In this document: one piece after another, positions 21,120-30,037 of the stretch | Layout of the letters: every line of letters starts with the position of its first letter | Position numbering within the stretch: the first letter of the stretch is position 1 | Assembly: GCA_903916195.1 (NCBI GenBank) | Contig: CAIWVP010000005.1 | Coordinates: forward strand, 1-47,382 | Reading direction: 5' to 3' | DNA: 47,382 nt | Source of the DNA: an uncultured Verrucomicrobiota bacterium | GTDB taxonomy: Bacteria; Verrucomicrobiota; Verrucomicrobiia; Limisphaerales; UBA9464 | Notes under the pieces: generated by a model | Database searches by the model: none | The model's input: only the letters and a program-made list of their open reading frames with translations | What the model was told of the DNA's origin: nothing | Made by a program: the position numbers and the translations under genes

Positions 21120-21430
21120 GGCTGGATCTCGGGGATGCCCACCAAAGTCGCTTCTAAGCGTCACTCAGGCGTCACTGGGGATGCCCATCCCCTCCGGTGC
21201 GTTGCTGGATACTTTGGATTGCGGATCCAGACCGGGAGGCGGGAGAAGCATCCTGGGATTTCCAGGGATCACCGCGAACAAGAATCGCTGCGTTTCGAGG
21301 ACCCTCCTTTCGACCCCTCGTCGGCAACGGGTTGGTCCAGGGCCCAAAACGTCAGGAAGGCCGCTTTCCGCTCGATTGACGGGGCGGCTAGCCGGTCGTG
21401 GGGCGGGCGGATTTGTTCCGTCGGGCGTGC
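21120..21430. other. Gene-free spacer between tRNA-Tyr and the PhoD gene
   Basis: No credible gene. It contains a short direct repeat GGGGATGCCCA (21131-21141 and 21177-21187, 46 bp apart). A brief reading frame MPTKVASKRHSGV at 21135 looks like the N-terminus of some integrases, but it loses any resemblance after about 15 residues. It may be debris left by an element that once inserted at the tRNA. Confidence 0.35.
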
Positions 21431-21465
21431 AAAAAAAGGCGCCGATGCAGCAAAGCATCGGCGCC
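21431..21465 (-). terminator. Terminator of the PhoD-type gene
   Basis: Perfect 11-bp stem GGCGCCGATGC / GCATCGGCGCC with a 6-nt loop. On the minus strand it is followed by seven T bases and lies 28 bp after the stop at 21493. Confidence 0.9.
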
Positions 21466-21492
21466 CCGTTTGATTGGTTCTCCAGTAGCCGC

Positions 21493-24400
21493 TTAGAAGG
21501 CGCGCAACCGGAAGAACTGAGTGGCCGCCGTACCGGGCACGACGAAGGAGCCGGCAGATCCATCCGTCAGAGGAGCCCATGAGGGCTTGACCAATGAAGG
21601 AGTGGCTTCCAGCACGAGACCCGCCCCGGCTGCCTTCCACGAGAGAAGCAGATTGGAACCGGACCGTTCGACAGCGAGTCGAGGGATAGAAACCGTCGGT
21701 GAGAGGGGATCCGTGAAATCCACCCACGCAAACTGGAAGTTGGCGTCACGCAACTGCACGGCCGAAGCCGACGCAGGTGCAGCGGGGTTGACGGCACGGG
21801 ATTCAACCAGGAACCCGTCGCCGTCGGCCTCGTACGACAACGTCACATTATCCACCACCGCCTTATTGGCGGGGTGCTTGCCTACTGCTTGAAGGATGAT
21901 CATGCCGCTCTTGCTGGATTTGCCGGCGATCTTGATCTGGTAGCGGCCAGCGGAGACGCGGGCAACCGTGAATGAACCGGACGCGCGGTTCGCAGTCCCT
22001 TTGGATCCATCGATCTCACCACCGATGAGGTTGGCTGTGTCCATGGGAACATACAGGAAAGAGAACTCACTCTTGTCGGCGTCAGCATAGGTGGCCGGGT
22101 CGTTCTTGTTCTCCTCGACCGACCTCACGGCCACGGTCCAACCCTTTCCGTCGGCCAATGGAGCGCAGTTGACCTGAGGTCCCCTGGCTGTGTTGTCATC
22201 GTTGCCCGTGAGGAACAGAAGGCCGTCTTTCAGGCTGTTGACGCCCGGCAGGCTGAGGGTGCCCAACCCGCCGTAGGTTTCTCCGCCGAGATCTTCCCAG
22301 CGAAGCAAAGCCGCAGCGGTCGCACGATCCACTGCAAACGTGCCGTCCGAAGCCGCGGCACTATGTGAGTACGGACGGTTCCAGCGTCCTTTGGCACCGC
22401 TGGATGCGTCAGCGAAATAGCCGGCTTTCCATCCCTGATGGAATGGGAACCAAGCCACCGAACAGTCGAAAGCGGCCCGTTGGAATCCACCCGCGCTGTT
22501 GGCAGAGCTGTTCGGATGGTCACTCATGTCGGCGATCTTCGCCATCCTCAGGTAGAAATCACCGCCGCCGAAGTTGCCGTTGTCCATGTTGAAGGCGCGG
22601 GTGCTGGACCCGTCCACCGCCATGAAGACATGCGGATAGAAGGGGGCGGCACCGTCGTTCCAGCTGACCGGGCCGACCTTGCGGACGACGGGAACCAGGA
22701 CGCCGTGACGCGGGGAGGGGAACCATGCTTGAGCAGCAGGAACCGAAGCCTCCGGGGTGGCGATGCGTTGGCGCTGAGGATTCGAGTAAGGCCCCAGATT
22801 CTGCTGGGCCGACAGGGGGTCTTTCACACCGATCCCGAAATCGAGGGCCCCGGTGGCATAGCGAGCGATCCCGAACTCGAGCGGGCCTTGTTCGTCATCG
22901 ATGCTGAGCATCAGATCGCGCGAGATCGATCCGAAACCACCCGAGTTCCAGACGATGGGTCCCGATTGGGTCTTGTCGGACGTGTAGCCGATGCCGTCGA
23001 CCGGGAGGCTCAAGTGCCAATTCACACCGGTGACAGTGGCATCAGGGAAGGTTCCCGGAGAATTCGCGTCCGCGGGGGCTCCATTGACCTGGGCCAAAGG
23101 TTGCTTCGGGGTGTTGCGATAGTCCGAGTAGGTTGCACGGACACGCAGGGCTTGATCACCGCTGGCCCCGACGTGGGCCACCGTGCTGAGTCCGACGAAG
23201 GCGGTCCCGGGGAAGTTGTCCATCTGGTATTCGGCCAAGATATTCCAATTGATCCCGTCCGTGGAGTACAGGGTTTGGATGAGGTTGCGCTCACGGCGAG
23301 CACGGATCCAAGCGGGTGTCACATCCCCGGTGGAGGGGCGGTAGGTTCCTTCATAGGGACCTGCATCGAATTTGGGGGAGCCAGAGGGAGGATCATCCGT
23401 CGCACCGTCTTGGGTGGGTCGGAAAATCGTCTCGATGTAGTTCGCGCCGTCCACCGGGCTGACGTTGACTTGGATGTTCGGGCTTCCGGGCGAGAGATCC
23501 GCACGCACCTGCAGCGACGCCTTGGCATTCTTTTGACCCGCGGTTGCTGCGTCGGCGGTCACGCTCAGTACCTGGACTTGAACGTCGAAGTCGCCGGTTC
23601 TGGCTTCGTGGAAGTAGTTGAATGAATCGGCGGAGTCGTAGGTGTCCCCACCTCCGGCAGTGACGGTGAAGCTGCCATCGACATTGGTTTTGATGGTGCT
23701 GGGGATGGGATTGTTGATATCGAGGAAGGTGAATGCGGCCGGATCGGGGGTCTCGGGATCCGTCGCTTCGACATTGAAACGGAAGAGGACGCGCTCCGGA
23801 TTGTTGGCCGGGTCGTATTCCAGGAAACTGTTCTGGGTGGTCGAGTTGATCCCGAGGCTGGTGACAGTGAGGGATCGTCCGTCTCCGCTGACCTCCAGCA
23901 TGTTGTAGTTGAAGGTGTCAGGGCTGTAGAAGTCCACCGCCTGGGGCTGGGTCTTGGCGGTGGCGTCGCCTTCGCGGAACACGTCGCGGAGGCCGGGGAA
24001 ACCGTTGAGTCCGATCGGTTCGACACCTGCTGCCGTTTGGGCGGCGGCGATGCTGTTGGCCAACTTGGCGGCCAAAGCGATGGAATGATTGGAGATGAAG
24101 TCGGGGCCCGTCGCTCCGAGGGGACCGCAGACGATGGTGAAGCAAGCGGGAACTTTGGCGTAGGTCGCTTGGTTGGCGGTGTCTCCGTTCGGAGAATAGG
24201 TCAGTTCGTTCACCCGGTTCTGGTGATCGTCGGCCGCCAAGAACACGACGTTCAGGATGCGGTTGTCGGCGATGAACTTGAGCAGTTCATTGCGTTCGGC
24301 CCGGTAGCCACCGATCCACGACTTGCCGCCGTCATTGCTGACGGGTCCGTAGGTGGAAACGGCGGGGCTCAGTGCGATCGAGGTCCCGTTGGTGATGGCG

Positions 24401-25833
24401 ACGGTGTTGTTGACCGCGAATGAAGTGCCGTCCGCATTGATCGCGGAGATCAAAGTTCCGGCCGGAACTCCTGCTGCGATCAAAGGTTGGCCGACAACCA
24501 GTCCGATCGTCTTGGGCACCTTGATGATTTTGTTGGTGCTGTCCGCCGTGGAAACCACGTTGTTGGACTGCCCCAGTGCACCGTATTCCGCGGCGGTGGG
24601 CGGATTCACCAGGTTCAAGGTCCCGTTGATGGGACCGATCTGGTCGATTGGATCGGAGACATTGACGATCTTCCAGGTCGTACCCAACCGCTGCGCGTCC
24701 AAAAGTGTCCGTTTGAGCCAAGCCAACTGGGTTTTGCCAAGCATCGTGCGTTTCGGATTGTCGGCGCGATCACCGGTGTCGTCGCTGCCATCCAAGGCTT
24801 TCTTCAGGCGGATGTCGCGGTAGCTGCGGTCGTCGGCATTGATCAAGACAACGTGACGTCCCCACTGCTGAGAAAAGTAGAGCTGCCGGGTGCCGTCCGT
24901 GCGCGGATCGGTCGGACTCTTGACCGTTCCACGATCTTGGATCGGTTGGTAGCTCACGTACGCGTCCACGAGGGTCTTGAACCCCGTGGAACGGTTCATG
25001 AAATCGGTGATGCTCGTGTTGACGTCGTTGGTGACGACTCGGGCATCGACGCCAGCACCGGTCAGCATGTCGCCGACAGCACCGCCCGCCGGAGCGCCGC
25101 CGTTGATGTACTGCTTGTTGCCCAATTCATGGTTGTCCAGGGCAGTGTAATTGCCTTGGCCGGCGTAAAAGGATTTCAGCCCTGCCTGACCTCCAGGATT
25201 CACCGCCAGGAACTGTTCCCGATACTTGCGCAGGAAATCGGCCTTCAGGGTGGCTGCGGTGGCTCCATTGGTCGACGGAGCTGGGATGGTCCCCGTGCTG
25301 GAGACAGCCGGCGAACCGATGCTGGTGGAGGTCTCGTAGATGGTGTCCCCGTTGAACATGAAGAAGTCGAGCCGCTTGGCGGGGATCTGACCGGCCAATG
25401 CGTAAGGGCGGATCAATCCGTCGGCGTCGCCGCTAAAAGCGAATCTCACCGGGGCGGGGTCCTGGGGCGCTGGTGGCGTCTTGAAGGTCCCCACGTCACT
25501 GGTGACCGAGCCGTCGGTGAAGCGGTAATAATAACGGGTTCCGGATTTGAGCCCCGTGGCCTGGACCTTTGCCGTGTAGTCCTTGGAGGCATCGGTCTTC
25601 GTGGCGAAAGTCAAAGACTCGGATCCGAAGGCGGCGTTCTCGCTGACCTCAGCCTTGAAGGCGGCTTCGGCGGGACTGCCTGCATCGACAGCTCGTGTCC
25701 AAAGGGTCGCCCCGCTGAGACTTGCGTCTCCGGATGCGATGCCCAAGAACGAGACAGCCGCCGATGCTGTCAATGATGCGCCAATTGAACCCAGCAGGGC
25801 CCAACCACTGATATTTCTCCATGGTTTTTTCAT
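21493..25833 (-). CDS. Giant secreted PhoD-like phosphatase/phosphodiesterase with C-terminal beta domains
   Basis: Secreted protein of 1446 residues. Residues 1-26 are a signal peptide (MKKPW ... LTASAA). Residues 30-120 form the PhoD N-terminal fibronectin-like domain (GIASGDASLSGATLWTRA). Residues 128-680 form the metallophosphatase: FAFSGDADG (133-139), FNGDTIYE (161-166), the metal-ligand motif as LDNHELGN (about 232-239) and FLAADDHQNRV later. The usual WDDHE and GDVH are thus altered to LDNHE and ADDH. An insert of about 100 residues rich in Asn, Thr and Val interrupts the domain. From about 700 a LamG/DUF1349-like domain begins, then further uncharacterised beta regions, ending in LSWKAAGAG ... 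TQFFRLRAF, a tail common in secreted proteins of this phylum. Its GC content is lower than that of its neighbours. Confidence 0.88.
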   Translation of the reverse strand: MKKPWRNISGWALLGSIGASLTASAAVSFLGIASGDASLSGATLWTRAVDAGSPAEAAFKAEVSENAAFGSESLTFATKTDASKDYTAKVQATGLKSGTRYYYRFTDGSVTSDVGTFKTPPAPQDPAPVRFAFSGDADGLIRPYALAGQIPAKRLDFFMFNGDTIYETSTSIGSPAVSSTGTIPAPSTNGATAATLKADFLRKYREQFLAVNPGGQAGLKSFYAGQGNYTALDNHELGNKQYINGGAPAGGAVGDMLTGAGVDARVVTNDVNTSITDFMNRSTGFKTLVDAYVSYQPIQDRGTVKSPTDPRTDGTRQLYFSQQWGRHVVLINADDRSYRDIRLKKALDGSDDTGDRADNPKRTMLGKTQLAWLKRTLLDAQRLGTTWKIVNVSDPIDQIGPINGTLNLVNPPTAAEYGALGQSNNVVSTADSTNKIIKVPKTIGLVVGQPLIAAGVPAGTLISAINADGTSFAVNNTVAITNGTSIALSPAVSTYGPVSNDGGKSWIGGYRAERNELLKFIADNRILNVVFLAADDHQNRVNELTYSPNGDTANQATYAKVPACFTIVCGPLGATGPDFISNHSIALAAKLANSIAAAQTAAGVEPIGLNGFPGLRDVFREGDATAKTQPQAVDFYSPDTFNYNMLEVSGDGRSLTVTSLGINSTTQNSFLEYDPANNPERVLFRFNVEATDPETPDPAAFTFLDINNPIPSTIKTNVDGSFTVTAGGGDTYDSADSFNYFHEARTGDFDVQVQVLSVTADAATAGQKNAKASLQVRADLSPGSPNIQVNVSPVDGANYIETIFRPTQDGATDDPPSGSPKFDAGPYEGTYRPSTGDVTPAWIRARRERNLIQTLYSTDGINWNILAEYQMDNFPGTAFVGLSTVAHVGASGDQALRVRATYSDYRNTPKQPLAQVNGAPADANSPGTFPDATVTGVNWHLSLPVDGIGYTSDKTQSGPIVWNSGGFGSISRDLMLSIDDEQGPLEFGIARYATGALDFGIGVKDPLSAQQNLGPYSNPQRQRIATPEASVPAAQAWFPSPRHGVLVPVVRKVGPVSWNDGAAPFYPHVFMAVDGSSTRAFNMDNGNFGGGDFYLRMAKIADMSDHPNSSANSAGGFQRAAFDCSVAWFPFHQGWKAGYFADASSGAKGRWNRPYSHSAAASDGTFAVDRATAAALLRWEDLGGETYGGLGTLSLPGVNSLKDGLLFLTGNDDNTARGPQVNCAPLADGKGWTVAVRSVEENKNDPATYADADKSEFSFLYVPMDTANLIGGEIDGSKGTANRASGSFTVARVSAGRYQIKIAGKSSKSGMIILQAVGKHPANKAVVDNVTLSYEADGDGFLVESRAVNPAAPASASAVQLRDANFQFAWVDFTDPLSPTVSIPRLAVERSGSNLLLSWKAAGAGLVLEATPSLVKPSWAPLTDGSAGSFVVPGTAATQFFRLRAF

Positions 25834-25839
25834 TGATAT

Positions 25840-25867
25840 ATAATACTAATTTTCTTACTCTTCGGAA
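25840..25867 (-). promoter_or_regulatory. Putative promoter of the PhoD-type gene, possibly leaderless
   Basis: Minus-strand TTCCGA (25862-25867), 16-bp spacer, TATTAT (25840-25845). Only six bases separate the -10 from the ATG at 25833 and there is no Shine-Dalgarno, so the transcript may start at the ATG. The region is strongly AT-rich. Confidence 0.4.
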
Positions 25868-26309
25868 GGGAATATTGTTGACGATAAGTTTTTGCCCATC
25901 TGCCAACGCAATTCTGTCCCAAATAGTTAGGGGCCCGCTGTCTCGAAACGATGGCGAGCGGGTGACAAGCCTTGAACATATCGGATCTCGAGCCGATCCA
26001 GAGGCCAAGAGACGGCGATTTGTCGAAGTCGGATGTCACGATCGGCCTGCGGAAGGCGGGAACCAGAATCCGAGCTTCAATGGCGGCTAGGACCCCAAGG
26101 TCGGGTGGTGTCGCCGCTCGGGGCGGCGGAGCAGGGGAACAGGCTGTACGAGATCCAGATGCCGGATGATCAACAGGCGGTTGAAAACCTTGGTTTTTCA
26201 TGAACGTCCCGTTCCGTTCTGTTTTCTCGGTTGTATGGGAGAGTGTGGGAGGGGGGCCATGCGATGCGGTCGGTCTTGCGGGGGGGGGGGCGAACGGCTT
26301 TTACGCCGT

Positions 26310-26770
26310 TCACGGACACACCTCGTCTTTGCCGGAGATTTTCGGGATGGGCTCTGTTTGGGCGGCAAACTCCCAAAGCAGGTCCCGATAGGCCTGATAG
26401 CGCTCTTGGAGCGATAGCTTTCGGCGAAGCCGGCCTTTGCCCAAGAGGTGCTTGAGTCCGCTTCCGCGCATCTCGATCTCGACGCGCGGGAAGGTGACAA
26501 GGAGCTTTCCTCGGCCGGGCCGTTTGTTCAGGTGCTGTCGCTTGGGGCGACCCGGTCGTAGATCTTGATGGCAAAATGAGAGTCTTGCGACGTGATGCCC
26601 GTCACTAGCCGCTTGTGCCGATAGAGGCCCACGTAAGCTTGCGCTTTCGGATGGGTGGCGAACTCGTCGGCGATGGACGAACCGCGTCAGGTCATGGCGG
26701 GGAAAGTTCCAGACACAGTCCCCCGGCTGCCCCCTATCGCCTGTACATCGAGGAGCGGTCCATGGGGCCG
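26310..26770 (-). pseudogene. Frame-broken gene, possibly a phage/plasmid replication-initiator remnant
   Basis: Protein-like sequence on the minus strand switches frame at least twice. From about 26720 it reads DCVWNFPRHDLTRFVH, then in another frame IADEFATHPKAQAYVG and SQDSHFAIKIYDRVAP up to a stop. It then returns to the first frame with KLLVTFPRVEIEMRGSGLKH and LSLQERYQAYRDLLWEFAAQ to a stop at 26310. Each piece has natural composition in a frame that the others break, which points to indel decay. The order 'FAIKIYDR ... PRVEIEMRGSGLKHLLG' recalls the II/X family rolling-circle initiators of filamentous phages and plasmids (sheet plus 'YDK' and 'LRFEV-L+' motifs). The family guess is weak; the frame-broken state is better supported. 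Confidence 0.45.
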
Positions 26771-27045
26771 CTGCCGCCAAGATGTTGGCAACCGCGGTAT
26801 CCAGAACTGCTTGGTCCGTGAACAAACCGGATTCGGACCGCGAGCAATGGGCTAAACGGGCCCGTTGCCTCAGAAAAGCATTGCCTCATCCACGACGTCG
26901 GGGCTTTCCTTCTGTCGTTCCCCGCAAAGATACCCCTCCGCCTACTCGGGCTTCCGTGTCCCGTTCCTAGGCTTCCGGAGGAAATTCTCGTCGTCAGGGA
27001 ACGGTCCGATCCAAAGCTATCCATGCAGCCGAGCAAACCCACCCT
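26771..27045. other. Non-coding remainder of the 1.2-kb intergenic stretch
   Basis: The stretch 25834-27045 has no intact gene. Outside the broken gene it contains an AT-rich promoter part, an 11-base G run (26280-26290) with a small inverted repeat AACGGCTTTTACGCCGTT just after it, and nothing I can name in 26771-27045. The next gene at 27046 has no Shine-Dalgarno. Confidence 0.4.
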
Positions 27046-29880
27046 ATGAAAAAATTGCTATTGGCCTTAGGCCTCGTCCTGTTGGGCCTCACGGGGCTCG
27101 CCCAGGGCACCATCAACGGCAAGAACTCCGCCGTCGTCTCGCCTCTGCTCGATTCCAACGGCCTCAAGCTCCCTGTGACCTCGGGGCGCGTCCAGATCCT
27201 CTATGGGGACGTCGTCCTGAACTCCGACGACACGCTCGCCATCCCGGGCGTCTTTGCGACCGGTGTGCTCACCGTTCCCGGCGTCGCCGCGGGCGGCACC
27301 GCCAAGATCACGATCCACGCTTGGGATGTCCGTGCCGGCGTCACCTTTGCCGCGGCCCAGGCCGCCGGATTCGGGTTCGGCTCCTCCACGTTCGATGTGG
27401 TCGGGCTCGGAGGCGCGCTGACACCGCCGCCGGGGCTCGACAACTTCAAGGGGCTCACCTTGGCCGGCGCCCCGGTGTTCGTTGCGGGTGCCGTCAACCT
27501 GAAGAACTCCGCGGCCAGTTCCCCGCTCCTGGCTGCGGACGGGTCCAAGCTCCCGGTCGCCACCGGCCGGTTCGAGGTCTACTTCGGCAGCACGCTGCTG
27601 AGCACCGTCCGGAACACGCTTGCCGCTCCCGGTGTGTTCTCCGCGGGCGTGGTCGCGGTCCCTGGCGTCCCTCCCGGCGGCATCGCGACGCTGACCGTCC
27701 GCGCATGGGACACGACCGCCGGTGCCACCTACGCCCTCGCCCAGGTTTCCGGCAAGGGTTTCGGATCGGCCACCTTCGATGTGGTCGGGCTCGGCGGCGA
27801 CCTGGTGCTGCCTCCGGCGCTGGAGAACTTCAAGGGCATCCGTCTCGGCACCACGGTCGGCAACAATACGCCCGTCGCCGCGGCCCAGAACCTCGTCGTC
27901 GAGGAGGACAAGATCGTCTCCTTCAAGCTCGGGGGCACCGACCTCGACGGTGACCGGCTCGTTTACTCGGTCGTGACCGCCCCGAAGAACGGCGTCCTGC
28001 GGAACGGGTTCCTCGGCAGCGAGTTCCCGGAACGCTCCTACAAGCCCAACGCCAACTTCAACGGCACCGACAGCTTCATCTTCAAGGTCAACGACGGGAA
28101 GCTGGATTCCGCCGTCGTCCGCGTGAGCATCACGGTCACGCCGGTGAACGACGCGCCGTCGGCCACCGCCCGCACCGTCGCCACCGCCTTCGAGACCGAG
28201 GCGGCCATCACCTTCGCCGGCGCCGACGTGGATGGCGATGCGTTGACCTTCTCGGTCGTCGCGCAGCCCAAGAACGGTGCGCTCACCGGCACCGGCACGG
28301 CCCGCGTCTACACGCCGAACAAGGGTTACAGCGGTGCCGACAGCTTCACCTACAAAGCGAACGACGGGAAACTCGACTCCGCCGCCGTCACCGTGGGCAT
28401 CACGGTGAAGGTCCCGAACCGCGCTCCGGTCGCGACCGCCCAGAAGGTCTCCTTCCAAGAGGCCAAGCCCATCGCCATCAATTTTCAGGATGCCACCTCG
28501 GCCGGCTTCGCTGGGTATCTTGCGGACAAGGGCCTGCTCTACGGCGACCGCGGCAACGGCCAGAGCTATGGCTGGAACAAGGATAATTCTGGCAACGCCC
28601 GCAATCGCAACCAGACCGACAAGGTCCTGGCCCCGGATGAGCGCTACGACACGTTCAACCACATGCAGAAGCCGGACGGCCCCTGGTTCTGGGAGATCGC
28701 CCTGCCCAACGGCACCTACTGGGTCCACATCGTCGCCGGCGAAGCGAACAACTTTGACTCCACCATGCGCATCAAGGCCGAGGATGTCCTCGTCGTGAAC
28801 GGTGCCCCCAACACCACCACTGAGCGCTTCCGCGAAGGCACCGCCCTCGTCACCGTGGCGGACGGCCGCCTGACCGTGGCGCCTTCGGAGGCCGACGGCG
28901 CGGTCAACGCCAAGATCGCCTTCATGGAGATCACCGCGGTGAACAAGGTCACGCTGGCCGGCACCGATCCTGACGGGGACGCGTTGAGCTTCACCGTCGT
29001 GTCCGGTCCGAAGAACGGCTCGCTGGTCGGCACCGGCAAGGACCAGGCCTACGTGCCGACCGTCGGGTTCAAGGGCGCCGATAGCTTCACCTTCAAGGTG
29101 GGCGACGGGAAGCTCGAGTCGGCGGTCGCGACGGTCGACATCGATGTGACGCGTTTCAACCGCGTCCCTGTGGCGCTCGCCATGACCAACACGACGGCCT
29201 TCAACAAGTCGTTCTCGTTCAAGCTGGTGGCCACCGATGCCGACAACGACACGCTGACCTTCACCAACGTCACGCGCCCCCGGGCCGGCATTCTTCGCGG
29301 CACGACGGCCGCCGATCGAAGCTATACCCCGAACACGGGATTCTCAGGCACCGACACCTTCAACTATCGGGTGTTCGACGGGTTCGGCTATTCCGCGGTG
29401 GTAAAGGTCACCATCATCGTGAAGCCGCGCGTCACCACGACGTCGGAGGACCTTCTTTCGCTCGCTTCCGATGATGCCGGCGTGAAGTTCCTGAAGGACT
29501 TCCTGTCCACGGACGGCGTCGTCTTCAACCTGGATAGCGGCATCCTCAACCTCGGTGGAGGCCAGGTGTTCGCGGTCGCTCCGGCGGCGATCGCCGCGTC
29601 GTCCGATGGCGTCCGCCTGTCGGTCCAATGGGTGCAGGCGTCCGCCGCGGCCCAGAGCGGTGCCCGCAAGGCCGTCGCTCCGGTCACGGCCCAGCTCGTC
29701 CCGAGGTTGGTTGTCCAAGCCCCGGCCGGCAGCGTCGGCTCGGTCGAATGGTCCGGCCAACTCGGTGAAGGCGCCCAGTGGCAACCCTTGTCACCGGTCA
29801 CCGTCGGCGAGTCCGGGACGGTCGGCATCGATCTGGACGACGTCCAGGCCACGGGATATTTCCGCTTCATCGCGCAGTGA
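27046..29880 (+). CDS. Secreted cadherin-like repeat protein with inserted malectin-like domain
   Basis: Secreted or surface protein of 944 residues with signal peptide MKKLLLALGLVLLGLTGLAQ. Residues 20-145 and 146-275 are two copies of the same module: GTINGKNSAVVSPLL / GAVNLKNSAASSPLL at the start and STFDVVGLGG / ATFDVVGLGG at the end. From 285 come cadherin-like/Ig repeats of about 90 residues, each with DxDGDxL and a closing GADSFTYKANDGKLDSA-type segment, at about 285-375, 380-465, 635-720 and 725-810. Between the second and third of these a malectin-like carbohydrate-binding domain (about 472-631; INFQDATSAGFAGYL ... GTYWVHIVAGE ... AFMEIT) splits the array. The C-terminal 130 residues are unassigned. 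Adhesion or polysaccharide binding is likely. It is followed by a terminator. Confidence 0.87.
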   Translation: MKKLLLALGLVLLGLTGLAQGTINGKNSAVVSPLLDSNGLKLPVTSGRVQILYGDVVLNSDDTLAIPGVFATGVLTVPGVAAGGTAKITIHAWDVRAGVTFAAAQAAGFGFGSSTFDVVGLGGALTPPPGLDNFKGLTLAGAPVFVAGAVNLKNSAASSPLLAADGSKLPVATGRFEVYFGSTLLSTVRNTLAAPGVFSAGVVAVPGVPPGGIATLTVRAWDTTAGATYALAQVSGKGFGSATFDVVGLGGDLVLPPALENFKGIRLGTTVGNNTPVAAAQNLVVEEDKIVSFKLGGTDLDGDRLVYSVVTAPKNGVLRNGFLGSEFPERSYKPNANFNGTDSFIFKVNDGKLDSAVVRVSITVTPVNDAPSATARTVATAFETEAAITFAGADVDGDALTFSVVAQPKNGALTGTGTARVYTPNKGYSGADSFTYKANDGKLDSAAVTVGITVKVPNRAPVATAQKVSFQEAKPIAINFQDATSAGFAGYLADKGLLYGDRGNGQSYGWNKDNSGNARNRNQTDKVLAPDERYDTFNHMQKPDGPWFWEIALPNGTYWVHIVAGEANNFDSTMRIKAEDVLVVNGAPNTTTERFREGTALVTVADGRLTVAPSEADGAVNAKIAFMEITAVNKVTLAGTDPDGDALSFTVVSGPKNGSLVGTGKDQAYVPTVGFKGADSFTFKVGDGKLESAVATVDIDVTRFNRVPVALAMTNTTAFNKSFSFKLVATDADNDTLTFTNVTRPRAGILRGTTAADRSYTPNTGFSGTDTFNYRVFDGFGYSAVVKVTIIVKPRVTTTSEDLLSLASDDAGVKFLKDFLSTDGVVFNLDSGILNLGGGQVFAVAPAAIAASSDGVRLSVQWVQASAAAQSGARKAVAPVTAQLVPRLVVQAPAGSVGSVEWSGQLGEGAQWQPLSPVTVGESGTVGIDLDDVQATGYFRFIAQ

Positions 29881-29919
29881 TCCTGGCCAGCGCATCCGCT
29901 GGACCCACGCAAGCTTCAC

Positions 29920-29950
29920 GGACGCCCTCCATCGGAGGGCGTCCTTTTTT
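29920..29950 (+). terminator. Terminator of the cadherin-like gene
   Basis: Perfect 11-bp stem GGACGCCCTCC / GGAGGGCGTCC with a 3-nt loop, then six T bases, 40 bp after the stop. Confidence 0.92.
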
Positions 29951-30037
29951 GCGCCAAGCCACGTCGTCGCCGGGGAGCTCCATCGCGGTGACATTTCCTG
30001 AAACCTCCCGTCCATCGTCCGGGTTCCTATCGCCGTG

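Noticed and set aside
21135-21240. Integrase-like start MPTKVASKRHSGV after tRNA-Tyr
   Set aside because: The resemblance lasts about 15 residues and no catalytic motif follows in any frame; mentioned only as possible debris.
26280-26290. Run of 11 G bases as a phase-variation tract
   Set aside because: It is outside any intact gene, so slippage would have no evident coding effect; it could be a sequencing-prone homopolymer.
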